Source of the DNA: Lottia gigantea
Lineage: Eukaryota; Mollusca; Gastropoda; Lottiidae
NCBI RefSeq assembly: GCF_000327385.1
Contig: NW_008709380.1
Location: 1,846,552-1,910,551, forward strand
Direction: 5' to 3'
DNA length: 64,000 bases
Shown here: piece by piece, positions 22,101 to 36,400 of the stretch
Numbering within the stretch: position 1 is the stretch's first letter
Layout: each line of letters opens with the position of its first letter
Notes under the pieces: generated by a model
Seen by the model: the letters and a program-made list of their open reading frames with translations, nothing else
Told to the model about the DNA's origin: nothing
Database searches by the model: none
Program-made: the position numbers and the translations under genes

Positions 22101-25100
22101 TTATTACACTTTTGCTTGTCTGTGTTTTGTTTTATTATAAATGTCATATTAGAAGTAAAATATATATTAAAGGGAGGTTTTCTTTCTTTTTATATGTATA
22201 AGAACATTGATAGTATTCATTTGAACCATTTGAATATTTCCATATAAAGGTTGGAAAACGTCTTTATCATTTCTTTTACCAACGTATTATCGGCAGAAGC
22301 TTGTTCCCCGATTGCATGCTAATAATTAATATTCAAACAAAAACAGTCATCCAGTATACCGATAGTATACCACTGAATAGCTGTCTGGTTTAGAAAACGT
22401 TATATTTTGTAATAGCATTGGTCTTTAATCATACTGGTATGATTACAGTTATCTCCCATAATACCATTCCCAACTGTAATAAGCTAAATTATTTCTGAAT
22501 ATGAACGGTCGATTGAGTTTAACAATCTGTACTGATTATAACTGAGGTTATGTTGTAAAAGGGATAGTGGCAACGACAAAGGTTTTCTGAGATTAGCTAC
22601 GAACAAAATTTATTTGGCGAGATGTTAGGCTTATACGAATTGAGATGAAGTGGATTACATCCCATTTCTCTAGTCGATAATGAAGACGGACAACATCAAT
22701 CAGTGACTGGATAGGGTTTTAAATCTCAACCGCTAATAAGAATTTACGCTAAAATTGTATTGTTTATTCTATGGATCGCAAATTTCATTATACGAATTGA
22801 GCGGAATCTTTGGTGACGCCCAATATTATGGAATCGGACTTTTTTAATGAAACGAAACAAATCAATAGCCTTTAAATTTTCGTGGTGAAAGATATATTTT
22901 TCTGATTCAAAATATGACCAAAACACCAAAAATCCAATTTCCACACAAAAATTAAGATGGAACACACAATAAAACATTTAAACTTATACCTAGAAATTTA
23001 TCACGATCACGACAACGACAAGATCGTTAGATTTTAAGATTAACTCCCTTCTAACTGCCATCTGCAACCTTGTGTGTTTCAGATTTTTCTTAAAAATAAT
23101 ATAGCCCAGCAAACTGCTGATAGCCAAGATTTTAAAACCCACCCTTTTTCAATATCCAATTGTCAAAGGTTCATACAATTGAGTGGCCTGTAATACACAG
23201 GGCCTCGGTTAATTGTCCCATCCGAACGACTGGATGCTTTTCTTTCGCCAGCCCTTCTGAATTTCATTTGATAATAATTTTAAAAGTTTGTCACCATAAT
23301 ATCTAGTTTTAGCTCTGCTTTTAGACTGTGAAATCTCGAATCATAAATCATTACATTGACATCACCCACACACCGATTACAGAATATCACTTTATCTCTT
23401 TAATTTTGCTGACTTCCGGCGGCTATTTATAGACCGTAATGTAACAAGTCCACTTGAAGAAAATAAATGGTTGTTATTTTAGGTAAACGGTATTTAATTA
23501 TTGTCGTAGGAATTGGTGTCCCGCAGGTCTAAAGCAAAATTTCATGTTAAAATTCAAAGACTTGTAATAATTGTTTTAGGTTATTCATGGACTGTTCCCA
23601 AAGCAGGAATGTTGATGACAAAAACAATGAACATGAAAGCGGAGCATAAATCAATATCACCATGTTAGAATTTCAAGAGTCAGAACAAGAATAATTAGCA
23701 TTCATATTCCTGGACGGGTTTTACTTGAAAAACAAGGTGAGTTGAACCCTTTTTGGAACTCAACCACCTACACATGTTTTGTGAGCCTTTGAAAACATCG
23801 ATCTCGAGATCCTACTTTCGGTTGTAACATGAACTTGCACTTCTTATCTCGAGCTGCTGGCGGTAACTTTTACATGAACAATTCCATAGCTACCATAAGT
23901 AAGATCACCCTCTCTCCGACCTTCCATCAAAATAAATGTTCGGTGATAATTTTACAATTGGCACTTTACCATACTTGGATATATATAGATATTTGGATAC
24001 ATAATAACATATATTGGTTTAACCTCTCAATTACAAAGTTGTTAATATTTACGACTATAAGTAGCTAGAGCTTGTTCACAACATATTGTTTATGAAGCTC
24101 TTGAGAACAGAGGGTTTACAGTGACCTTCTTGATATATAAGGACGAGTGGTTCTCAAATAGTAGACAACTGTCGATTTGTTCATAACATTTATCATGATT
24201 GGAACGCTTATGCTTTTCATGTTGTTCTTTAATATTTTGGCTCGATTTTAGACTAAAATATTTTGAGTAGGTGCAATGCACTAGAGAAAATGCGACTGCT
24301 GTGTCCTCGGACCAAGCCAATGGTATCATATCTGATGGTCACTAAATTTATTGGAAAACCCTTTTCGCATTGACTAAAACAATTATTCTTATTTCTAAGA
24401 AAGGATAGACATCTTGTGCAATATTTCCCTCAATTGGTTGAAGAGACTTCATGTTCGTGGGAGTTCTTCAAGTTTGAAGCTAATATTTATCTGTTTAAAA
24501 AAAATGAAGTAGTCGTATAATGATTCAATATATTTTGCGAACCGAAGGATTTCTTACGTTTTATGAATGTACTTAATCATTTCCTAATAAGGAAATGGCA
24601 ATATTGTATATCATGTAGGTGGATATTACATATATAGGTCTAACGTAGAGATGTTATACTTATAGATTTTTTAAAAATTATTATTCATTCATGCTATACA
24701 AGGAAATACGGTCTCGGAAGCCCTACTCAGAGCACTTTAACTAATTAACTCCCAATACCGTGCGTTATTTTAAAAGTATAAATATGGGTCTTTTAACACA
24801 GGAAGTTATAACATTGCCTTTATCAACAAAATACTTATAGCCAAATTTAACACTTCCTCGCTGTAAGTAGAGTCAACGAGATATTTAATCTAAAAAAAAA
24901 TCCTAAGTTGACTTGTCTTATGTGGATTCATTGAGATTTCTGATAATAAACTAAATATAGCTTTTGAACCATATGTTCATAATCGTCTTAAAGAACAGAG
25001 AATCCCATGACCTAATATACATGAAACATCCTCTGCAAAATAAAGGACAATAAAATCAAGAAATTACTTGTCTTTAAAAGATAAATCAGCATACAATTTG

Positions 25101-25170
25101 CAAGGAATGTGGAGCAAAAGTTGTTCAGACAAGATACCGCTAGTTGTCATTCTTGTCACTTTTGAGGAAC
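19181..25170. other. Intergenic, TLX-B upstream region
   Basis: AT-rich DNA with no supported gene. A repeat fragment at 21545-21592 (GAAATGAAATGAAATGAATC then TTTTACGTCCTACTTTTCTGCT) resembles 6340-6370, and one at about 23175-23235 resembles 11585-11625. Open frames here are short and have no recognisable motif. The proximal promoter of TLX-B must lie just right of 19180, but I see no clear TATA box. Confidence 0.4.
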
Positions 25171-25483
25171 CGACTTATATGGCGTTTTGAGCTGTGATTC
25201 ACAAGGTTGGATAGCGTTGAAACATACTTTTTGAAACAAACTTATATTCCTATATTCCAATATTGTACCAGCATCATCTTCACAATGTCAATCTATTGCG
25301 AATCCTGTCTTAATCTTATACCTTGATCGACTTATATGGCGTTTTGAGGTGTGATTCACAAGGTTGGATAGCGTTGAAACATACCTTTTGAAACAAACTT
25401 ATATTTCTATATTCCAATATTGTACCAGCATCATCTTCAAAATGTCAATCTATTGCGAATCCTGTCTTAATCTTATACCTTGA
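25171..25483. repeat. 157-bp tandem duplication
   Basis: Copies at 25171-25327 and 25328-25483 both begin CGACTTATATGGCGTTTTGA. They differ at about four positions (for example GAGCTGTG against GAGGTGTG, and CATACTTTTT against CATACCTTTT), so they are about 97% identical and recent. They end directly beside the foldback element at 25493. Confidence 0.92.
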
Positions 25484-25492
25484 CTGTCACCT

Positions 25493-25600
25493 GTTGTATG
25501 CGAATGCAGCCAATCATAGCCCTCGACAGACTGACTGCAAATACTATGGTTTAATTTTTTGTCGAGGATTCTGATTGGCTGTATTCGATAACATACAATC
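25493..25600. mobile_element. Short foldback (inverted-repeat) element, MITE-like
   Basis: The left arm, 25493-25529 (GTTGTATGCGAATGCAGCCA then ATCATAGCCCTCGACAG), pairs with the right arm, 25559-25600. The reverse complement of the right arm reads TTGTATGTTATCGAATACAG then CCAATCAGAATCCTCGACAA. A four-base insertion and a few mismatches separate the arms, around a loop of about 30 bases. No coding capacity and no clear target-site duplication are seen. It could be a small non-autonomous DNA transposon or a palindromic motif. Confidence 0.5.
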
Positions 25601-28600
25601 TAACCAAATCGTTACATATACACACTTCCGTGACACAAGAAAGGAGGCTATTGCCGTCAAGTAAAATAACGAAGTTCGTAATAGCTAGACTTTGTGAAAA
25701 TGGATACATCATATGATTGTTATTAGACCAGATTATTGGTTTTGGTAAACATCACTTAATGTGCAAGATCTAGCTACAATTTTCTGGCAATGCCCTTACA
25801 ACCCACCAGTTATTCATTTTACTGATACAATAGTGAATGGAAATATTTATATAGGAGGATTTATGAAAGGAAATGAGCAATTGAGAGAATGGGCGTTATT
25901 GAAATTATACATTATTAAAACTGTGATTGTCTGTGAGTGGGTTGGTGCTCCTGTGGGGAATCACGCAGACGTTATCATTTTTAGCACAGGGTTTTGACAT
26001 TTTCTAGACAACACCTAATGTGTGTTGATAGTCAGAACCTCTGAAATATCATATTACAACGTACAAAAGCACCAATTGGAAAGATAAAATTTAAAAGCCA
26101 GCACAAGAGAACAACCGTCATATCTGCCACTTGAAATATTATCCAAGAGCCAAAATTTAAAAGTCTGGATTTTGACGAGTTTTCATTGGTGCACTTCGAA
26201 TGAGAATAAGTACGTTTAATTAGTATTTGGAAAAAGCAAATTCAGCCATGACCGAAGTTCCTTAGCATTAATTTCTGTTGAAGGTAAGATATTCATCTGA
26301 AATGGTTCTGTGTTGTAATTTAAAGGACCAACACACACGAACAATGTACGATTGCTGCAGATTTAGATTGGTTGGATGTGTTGCTGGTATCCAAATCTTA
26401 TTGCATAAGCGTAACAAAACCGAACGCATTAGGTGTGCCGAACAACCAACAACTGAACTTTTCTATGAAAAACCATTGATTCTATCTAACGTCACCAATT
26501 TCAAAACTCTAAACATAACCTTCTCCACTGGCCATACATTCAGTGACATCATGTCAACAATCATCAATATTCGTATTTGAGCAAGTTATTAATTTCGTGA
26601 ATTAAGTATATAAAATATCAGCAAAAAATTTTTTTCAACCATTATCACCTGCACTAAATTGCAGATATACTTGTAAATATGTTTGGTTTTATCTCCTATT
26701 AACAATAATATATAATTATTATTTCATTAATATTATCATTTTCTATTTTGGTATGTACATTTAATCATGTAACTGTGGTTTCAGGAGAGGAAATGGTGTA
26801 TTATGTATGTAATGATGTATTAGATGTTATAAGATATTTATGGGTACTATATGCAATAGCCTGCTTCCCAACCCCTATCAATTGTCTCGAATTTGGTAGT
26901 TTTTGGTATTCCACTGATAAAACAATTGAATAATGGCTGGGAAAAGATGTTATGGTAAAATTGATTGGCCATAACAATCGTGGTAAGTATTTTTTAAATA
27001 GGCTCTCCACTCCCGACTTTTGGAAGTCTAATTGACATGTATGATTATTTACGTCGCCAAAATAAAAATCAAATTGAAATGTCATTGTTAGATAAATTAA
27101 ACATCATTGAAAATGGGGCGACATGGGGAGGACATTTGCTGAAAATTAATTCCCTATCTTCCACAACACTAAACCAAATTACGTTGTTCGACTTTTTCAC
27201 ATTGAAAACGCCTTAAAGTACTCGTTTCCGTTGTAAAATCAAAACTTATTTCTTTAACATTATGAACATTGTTCGAATCAATGTATTCTGCACAACGCCA
27301 TTTTCAAAAGTATGATTCACCGGCTTTATTCGCTCTGCAATATAATTGCTAATAATCTAAACGAGAGAACTGTTGCTCTCAGCTTATATTATTGGAAGAA
27401 AAAAAATCGACCAGTGTGCGGTTGTCAATGACAACCAAATGTCAACCAAAAGAATTTCAGGTACGTGCTCACTTCAATATGACTACTTCCCATACGAGAA
27501 TAAATCAAGTGAACCGTCGACAAGGAAGACCTCTTGGAACATCTCTGTCGTCCTCTGGGCATCATGCCATGGAATTGCCTTGACCATATATGTATTGTGT
27601 AACTAGTGTGACGCCTCCTGCATCACCTATATGAAAATGTATCATAAAAAAAGTTTCCTCCTGTTAATCCCGGTAGCTCTGTAGAAAGCCATTAAAATAA
27701 AAGTCTGCGCTAACTTCCTGCCTCGTTGTCAAAAAATGCTACGGCGCCCGCCAAAGGATCGGTCGATAGTCGATAAGTCTTTTGCGTTAGAACTACATAA
27801 TATGTATGGTTGAAGTAGTTAGCGAGCTAAAATCTGTTAAGAATTATGCTTAATCTAGAAGTACCTTTCCCATGTTGCCCCGAATCTATATGGAGACGAT
27901 GTGGAGTTCAAGGTTTGCTAAAACGTTATTCTGCTAATGTGTCACCTGAAGACAATTTGAAAGGCGCAATGGAAAGTATTATGTCAGGACTATGCCAGAT
28001 TCGGTGTTCAACCGGCCTGGAAATTCTAAATTCGGTGATGGTACAGTTGAACCATTAAAATCATAACAAGAGGAAATCATGAAAGAACAATATTTAAAGC
28101 TTATGTTATGTTAATTCTACCATATTCACAATAATTTGAACAAAGACATTTGGAATACAGAAATGAATAATTAATTATGACAATATCGAAAGCTTGATAA
28201 TATTTTCTATTTACAATAACATCAAATATCAAACTTAATAAATATCACTTTTAATAACAATCACAAAATACATAAACATCTTTGTCTTTCAAGTGCAGGG
28301 AGTTGGGGAGGGGTTTTGGGAGAAAAAATGATAGAAACTACCGTTGTCAATTACCAAACATTGTGATATGCTTGATACTTTCTAAGAATACATTTTACAC
28401 AGTATGACGACCAATGCCTAAATTTGTAAGGTTGGCAGCTATCTCAAAACCCCCAACGAGAGAAAAAATTGTTTAAACATTGTTTTATGCGAATGCTTCC
28501 GAACTATTCATGGAAAGTCATGTTAACGTGCAGCCATCAGACACGTCTTCCTAAAAACCCAATAGAGAGACCCAAGAACGTTCGTGATTATTTACAACAG

Positions 28601-30219
28601 TTAAAATGTACACATAACAATGTTAAAATATTGAAAACATAACAATGAACAAACAAATAAAACTATATGATATTAGAAGTATACTACTGCACCTTACTCT
28701 TAGTTCATCAAATAAGCTTATCTAAGAAGCAAGTCAGTGGTTATCTAAAGGAACAGGTGCAACTATTGATTTTGAGTGAGAAATTTCTGATGGAACTATA
28801 AGCCTTACATGAAAAATGACTAGATATTTGGTTCGTATAGAATAGAGGGTATATGTATATTTCACAAAAAAGCTTACATGTCATATTTTTATTACTTTTT
28901 GTCGATTTTAAATATTAATCTAAGCTTACTTTTATCAAGAGGTTATTTGTCCTATTATTATATGGTTGTCAGCGTAAGGATATTCAGAAATGGTTACCGA
29001 TTCGTCATATCGATTCGTCATACCAGTCCTGTTCACAGTGCTTCTATTGGATTTATGCGCTTGGCATGTCAAAGCTATCATTAACTTGGTGATCACAAAT
29101 TTACCGAAAATGCACATTGAAGGACTGATGAACGCATCTTACCCCAAACCAACATCAAGGCGATCATCATTGCAAATTTGCAGTTCTCTTGGTAACCATT
29201 TCTGACTTCCAGATGCATTGTTTGTTAGTGCAGCTCTCTCATGAAAACTATGTCTAAATTTACTATAAAAGAACAAACGATAATGATAATACTGTATTCA
29301 CATATAAATCACAAGCAACTTGGATATTAATTAGAAAGAAAGAAAGAAACTATAAGACATTTAGTAAAACAGTAATTGAATTGAAACACAAAGACGGAGA
29401 GACAAATATCAAATAATACAATTAACGTAGACAACACATATGTATAAATGTGAAAAAATACAAACTTTTTACAAAACACCAAATATACATTAAAGATTAA
29501 TGATAAAAGCCATCTTCAACTCCACGGAAAAGTACTGAACACGGCCATGTGTACAAAGACTTTTGAATTTCAAAAGCGTACACATACTACCAGCTTCAAG
29601 GACAATCGAAGTCCTTTTCACCAAACAGATTTAATTTCAACAGTTCAATCACTCATTGTCAATGATCGTGACCCAAAGGACAATCAAAGCGTTCAATGGG
29701 TTACGTTGAAAACGTCCTAGGCACAGTCTTAATATTTCATCATAATGTCAAAAGCATAAAAGCACTAGGTATAATCTATAGTTTGAAACACCCAAAAAGC
29801 GTTTTAAACACTATTACGATGATATATCATAAAGGTCTTTACAGCATAATGTGTAATAGTTCATGTCAAAGTATAAACAAGAAACACCACGAAAGGATTT
29901 GCGTACATAACTATATCTAGAAACTATAGCAGTTCCAATCCTCTGTGTAGTTAGCTACATTGTTCTGTTACATAAATCTATTAGACAAAACAAAATCGCC
30001 ACATTTAATAAGTATATGAGATTCACTGCTTTAGAGTTGTGAAGTTCATAACGGTGATCCCATCACTGTCTTTTAACATCCTCGATTAATACACCTAAAA
30101 ACGAACATGCCCAATTACTGAATGTAATCGCTCTGTTCTGTCTTCTATCACCCACTTATCTTAATCAAACCGACGAATACAATCAAGGGATTGGCAAATC
30201 TTGCCCCTCATATCACAGT
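25601..30219. other. Intergenic, downstream of MMP21
   Basis: No gene can be supported. About 27460-28060 is less AT-rich and holds overlapping short open frames, one of them 27846-28058 (plus, 70 codons, start CTTAATCTAGAAGTACC region), with no recognised domain. A (GAAA)4 microsatellite is at about 29335-29350. A possible MMP21 polyadenylation signal (ATTAAA on the minus strand) is at 30004-30009. Confidence 0.35.
30004..30009 (-). terminator. Weak candidate polyadenylation signal of MMP21
   Basis: TTTAAT on the plus strand reads ATTAAA on the minus strand, about 210 bp after the MMP21 stop. It is the nearest such match I noticed; no AATAAA is seen closer. Confidence 0.25.
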
Positions 30220-30498
30220 TTAGATGTCGCAAATATCGAACCATTTGTTGTACCACAAACCTTCTTTCTTGACCCCGTTCACAATCTGCTTCTGTCGTAA
30301 ATGAAATTTCACATTCTTCCACACATATTCGTCTTTAATGAAATAAATAGCTTGGTCCTTATAAGAATAATATACAGCATCTAAATCACTGGGTAATGGT
30401 TCTTCGCCGTCAACGGGAGGAAACTCTTCCGTAATTTTCCTAATTCTAACACAGCAGCCGCTTGTACCATTTTCCATCTTCGGATCGTAAATATAAAC
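30220..30498 (-). CDS. MMP21: MMP21 exon 6 (last hemopexin blade and stop)
   Basis: This exon starts after TTTTATAG with VYIYDPKMENG, carries LPSDLDAVYYSYKDQAIYFI and ends KWFDICDI followed by TAA. Cys667 is the partner of Cys436. An unusual adjacent Cys pair (GTSGCCVR) occurs early in the exon. Confidence 0.92.
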   Translation of the reverse strand, partial: VYIYDPKMENGTSGCCVRIRKITEEFPPVDGEEPLPSDLDAVYYSYKDQAIYFIKDEYVWKNVKFHLRQKQIVNGVKKEGLWYNKWFDICDI

Positions 30499-33400
30499 CT
30501 ATAAAATAAAGGTGACACGATTAAATCATGAAATCTAGAATCAGAAATGGGGAGATCCATCATCAAAATCGCTGAGAACAAAACAGTGATCTTCGCATGA
30601 ACAGAAAACAGAAAAACGCATATTGTAATCTCTAAACTTCTGTTTCCTCTTGCGAGACCACCTGAAAGAACAATGTCCTTGAGGACCAAGTCAGGCAATA
30701 GCATGGTGTATGTCATACTGGCCCTTATCCCACACTCTAATCTATTCATCTGGAGAAAGCGAAATACTCACCATATCATGTTTGAAGAAATAAAGGTTTT
30801 TATCCCGCATATCAAAGTAGACAGTATCAATATTATCTGGTATCACGTCTGTTTTACCTTCCATTGGTCCAAAACCTTCTTTAATATCTTTAGGATAGCC
30901 TTCCAATACAGAATCCTCGTCACTATCATAGGCATAAAACTTCTCTCCTAAAAATAGACATAGATTATGGTCAGTGTAACTACATAGCCAGTAGGGAATC
31001 AAAATCAAATCAGTACAGATCAGTGATATAAATTTTTAATGTGGCACTTGTTCCACAAACAATACGTTAGGTCGATAGATCTATGTCGTTTTGATATTCT
31101 AAATACATCCACGGTTTTCAGAATGAAAGGTACTGAACATAGGGTAATTAGGTGAGCAGACAACAAATTTGTGTCTTCCTCCTTATTCAAATAGTATCTC
31201 TTGCAATACTGAAGGCTTTTACCGATTGAATAATTGAACTAACCTTTAAAGAAATATGCTTTATCGACTATGGCACTTCCCGCAATGTACCAAATATGAG
31301 CATAACCATCAACTAAGTTAGGCACACCACTCCATTCTCGAGCAATACGTAAAGGATCGCCGTATCTGGTTCTGTTGGCATGATTCTCATACATCCAGTA
31401 GTGATTATCTCGGAAGAAATATGTGTTGAAGATAAAAGAATTGTCAGGACGCTTTCGAACCCAGTCCAACACAGTGCTGAATTTACCTTTACACACACCT
31501 ACAAATAGTAATAGGAATTCAATAATATCTTAAATAGCCACAGGAAGCCGGTGCGCCATATAAAATTGGGTTCTTCAGCAGAATTAAGTGGTATCCATCA
31601 ATATAGATTTCCGCGAGCCATGCAATATACGGTCAAGTGCAACGTCTAGTCAATATTGTGGGCAGATTATTAAATTATTAATTACGACACCTACCATATA
31701 TGGCCTGTACAGCCTTTCTGTCTAGAGGATTCAATTCAAACGATGGTTTAGAGTTCAACTTATTATAGATGGCGTACATGATGGAGTACGTCTTATTGGT
31801 ATGGGGTAAACCAAGAACATGACCAATTTCATGTACGGCTATCCTTAATAAATATATTCCATCTGTACTGCGTGTTTTGATAGATTTGTAATTTTCATCA
31901 TCATCAAAATGCATGTTTCCACCAACCCATGAATGAGCAACTTCTCCTCCTTGACCATCGAAATCTTGTTTACAATTGCCATGTGATCCTGAAAGTGGGT
32001 AATATTATTCAGTATTCAATACATATTGTCTTATTTATATTAAGCCATCTTACACAAAACGGACGATCTATCTAAAAACACAGTGGCGTTGCTGAACTTG
32101 CAATGTGAAAACTATAATTTATCTTGTAAATATTTTTGTCTAAGGTGTATATGGCAATTTCAATATTTTAATCAAATCGAGAATGTGCATGCCTGGCTGT
32201 TCTGAATAACTGAATGTCTAAAATCTTTGCACCGGTTTTAGAAGTACATGTATAAAATATAAATGTATTCGCTGCAATGGTATACCGCGGGGATAAAATT
32301 TACACTCATAATATATATATGTTAATCTATTCCATACTACATGGAACTATATATGAATACAAACGATATTATGTTACATTACAATTGCCCCGTTTGTGTT
32401 AAAACAATATCATATGCTCTTAGTTTTGCTGTTGGGTCATTTATTTTGTCAAAGTCTTTGGTAATGAATCATGAAATGTAAACAATAAAACGTCACAATG
32501 TAACCGTTTTCAACATTTTAGAAACTTTGCAGGTCTGCATGTCAAATCATACACGATCGTGACTCATTCTATGACCACGAATTCTTCAATTTTGAGTACA
32601 ATGTACCAAATTGTTTGTTTTGATATATGACAGAACGATTAAGCCTTAAAATTAGGACAGACACATTATTTTACCGTAACCTTTCAATTTGTATCAAGTA
32701 TTCCAGTTACCATATCGTAATGCGTTTCAAACTCTGACTGTGGGGATATTTTTGTAGATTTTCATAGGGTTTCAAGTTGATGTTGTCGTGGTTTTAGTTT
32801 AAGTTTGAAAATGAAAGGTGTAAATTATGGTGTCAACATTGGTTGAATGAGTAACTCTTTAATGTTTGAATATCTAATTAGTTACAAGAGGCAATAAAAC
32901 ACAAATATTTTTTTAATTTATGTTTATAAATGGAGTAAAATGACGCGATGTGTGTCATCGCTAACACTTCTCTATCCACACGTGTTTTATGATGTTAGTC
33001 CAGAATACTTAAGGTGCAAATCCGACATGTATAAAGTATGCGATTTAGGTAACTTAACCACATTTTACTTTCTGTGTTTGTGGACTTTACGATTGCTCTT
33101 GTCACCTTCAACCACGAAGAACTTTGATAGGTTTTAAGAGGTGAGCATGGCTTTAATGGGATATTCGTAAAGTTAATGATTCCACAGATGGACGAACTAT
33201 AGGCTTGCATAAATCATTAAAGCGCATCATCACCACTTCAAATAGTATGCTCAAGAAGAGCACCAATTCGCACCATTAGTAGATGAATTAGTCCCAAATT
33301 CTTTGTTATGCATACGATAATATTGAGAGAGTTATGTTTTGGTTCAAGTTTGGTGTTCAATTTCGTCTCCAAGTAAACTAATCACAATATATGACTGATA

Positions 33401-36400
33401 TGTTAATTGTATACTGCACAAATGGCAGGATGTGACTGCACATTAAGTATTTAGTAAAGTGTACAATTTAACAGTGAATTGAAGGTTAGGGGAGGTTTGT
33501 TGAGTGTGATTATAAATATTATCTTATTTATTTAACCTTCCCATTATATGCGATTTCAAATTACCAACTATTAAGGACACGCGCTTTAATTCTTAAAATA
33601 TGTTTAAAAAGAAAGTACGATTTTTAAAGACTATTAGTCATGTTTCTGACCCCAATGAGTGTTCATCATCAAGTAAGAAATTTGTTTCGACAAAAGTTTA
33701 CTATGGTTTCGGGTGTAAGTGGGAAGGTAAAGTGTTTATGTCTAAAATCAAAGCATCGATGGTGTTTTCAGAAAATTATGATTATGAAATAGTATATAAC
33801 TATCGTACATTGTTGTTCGCCAACATCATAAAATGTGTTCTGGATTTGCTCTTTCAACAACCAAAACATTGAAATACGGTGGTTGGGTGCACAATTAATG
33901 ATTGTCAAATGTGATTAGTGAAAAAACTGTCATACCTCTGCCAAACTCAACTTCAATATCGACATGCCTGATATCACCAGTTAAATCTTCCACAAACTTT
34001 AGAGGCGTCACTTCTGACCACATTCTGAAAGCTAAATCAATAGTGGCTCTCTGGTCTTCAACTGGAATATGCGTGCTATATCCAGTTGATAACAGTCGCC
34101 ATCGAATCTCATTTTTCTTCCAGATTAAGTCCTTAGATTTTAATTCCTCTTCCGTTAAGTGATTGGTCTCATTTCTATTACGATTGTCCTTAATGATCAC
34201 AGAACGTTTTTGTCTATCCTCGTGCGTATATGGTTTTAACATTTCGGGATCTTTATTTCCCATTCGAGTCACATATTCTTGTAATAACCGTTTGCGAACT
34301 TCCATGATGGAACTTCCAGAACCACTGGTTATAACGTTGTACAGTTTGTTGGTATTTACAGAACGTTTCCACATCCGTTGATGTGGCGGGCTCGACCGAT
34401 TCGAATCTGGATCGGATTTGTCTTTAGATACCTCATGCCCTGATGACAAACCAGAGTTCGTTTTGGTATCTTTAGATATTTCTGTAGTTGTGTTGGTTTT
34501 TAATTCCGGCGTTTCAGTATCTTTGTTCCCGCACCGCGTCGTACTCATAAGTTTTTTAGTTTCCTCGTCTAACACCCCGGTTTCACGCAAATTATACGTT
34601 TTTTGATATTCTTTAATTGCGTTTTCTACTTGCGATTCATCACAGGCTTGTTGTTCCGCTTGACCACCTTCTTCTGTCATCGCCATTCCAAAGCCAGGTA
34701 GCATCTGAACACCTCTTACATCGCGCTTGTGCCGCGACACTTTACAACTTAGGTATCCATATTTTTCTAATATGACCTGAAATGATAGAAATGAAATGTT
34801 AAAAATTATAATCAAAAAATTACAGATCATAGCAATGTGCCATCTTGATATTGTTGACACACATTCGTGGGAGTATATATACAATCTACGAAGAAAAGGC
34901 AATTTGTGTACGTTAGACAGATATAAAACAAAGACAGGGGTGACAAGGTGGATATAAAGGTATTCCTTAAATCTGGCATCAAATATATGTAAATTTATAA
35001 CAGAGATTGTTGGAGGGCAGGGCTGCTTCTTACATAGCTTTTATTGTTTATATGAAATAATCTTGCCAGAGGACCAAAGTATCAAATCAAAGTACACCAG
35101 CGACCGAATGCCTAATGGAACATGAAACTATTTCTGTATCCAGACAGACTGTATCCAGAATGAATTTGATGCTTAACACCTGCAAGAGTTTATATGTGTT
35201 TGAAGTCAGCTAATTCAAATAAAATCATAGGCGAAGGGGCGTCGTTAAAGCAAAACCCCAAATCAATCGTTTGAGAATAATTGTAGAAGTGCCCTATCGA
35301 TGCAACATATATTCTGCTGATTTTGTGACCTAATACATGTAAATCAACTACACGTGGCTTTTAACCCCATCGTTACGTTCGTTCCAAAAAGTAACTTTAT
35401 GTCTGAATTTTCCATGAATGGTTTAAAAGGGCATTTAACACCTTTCCTACTTCAAGTTAACCATTGAGTTAATAGTAAAATTTGTATTGAAAATAAAGTG
35501 TTTTATCAATTTGAACAGATATTTTTTAACTAAAAATGTTATCATTGATATTAAAGGCGTATACTTTCTTACTAAATTAATGAAGACACTTCATAAGAGG
35601 GTAATTTTAACACCCTTGTATAGTAAGCTAACACTTCATATCACACTTTTATAGCATTCTTATCTCTTAAACACAAAACGTCTCAACCTTCGTGTAATTA
35701 ATTCGTTCGATTGTCGATTTGACACAGTATCTTTCCTAAAATATATTTCTACTCAGGATCGTTCTGTCAGTCAATATTCATCATGCTTACGATTAATGTA
35801 AAATTCGATCGCACACATGCAACCAATGAGGCGAATGGTTATTAATACCGTCAAGGAAGCAAACCATCGCACTAACAAATTGAAACAAGATCGTTCTGAC
35901 GGTTAATGAGACAAGAACTTAATGAACGCCTGAGGGACTGCTGATAATGCAGACAGTGAGAGACAAAAATGTGCCGATTGCTGATGAGACAATATGTCAT
36001 GCAGGCAATATGATTTAACACCGTACTTCCGGCCTATATGACAAGAGACAGTTACTCATTCAAATCATCGTTTTTGCTGTCTATGCATCATAAAACATTC
36101 ACAACCAATGTGACAAAAAGAAAAACTTAACCATATAAAACAAGTCATACAGATCTGATTCATAAAATACGATTTTACACCAGGTTTTACCGGTTATATT
36201 ATGAATGGAAAGTTACTGTATACTCTTTGATGTTATGAAATTTGAACTACATATTAATATTTTAATTTCAATAAACCAACTTTAATAACTTTATTAAACT
36301 TCATATCAATCTTGATTTAATTGATTTAAAATCATTGCAAACTGAATTTCATAATAAAATTTGTAAATAAGTAAGATACGAGTCCAAGTCATTCTAGGAT

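Noticed and set aside
31682-31694. Alternative donor AG|GTGTCG for MMP21 exon 3
   Set aside because: It would leave the wrong phase for exon 4; the upstream GTAGGT donor gives the family-consistent IYG-VC junction.
33902-34606. Three plus-strand open frames opposite MMP21 exon 2
   Set aside because: The minus-strand frame carries the MMP21 prodomain and catalytic motifs; the plus frames are antisense shadows.
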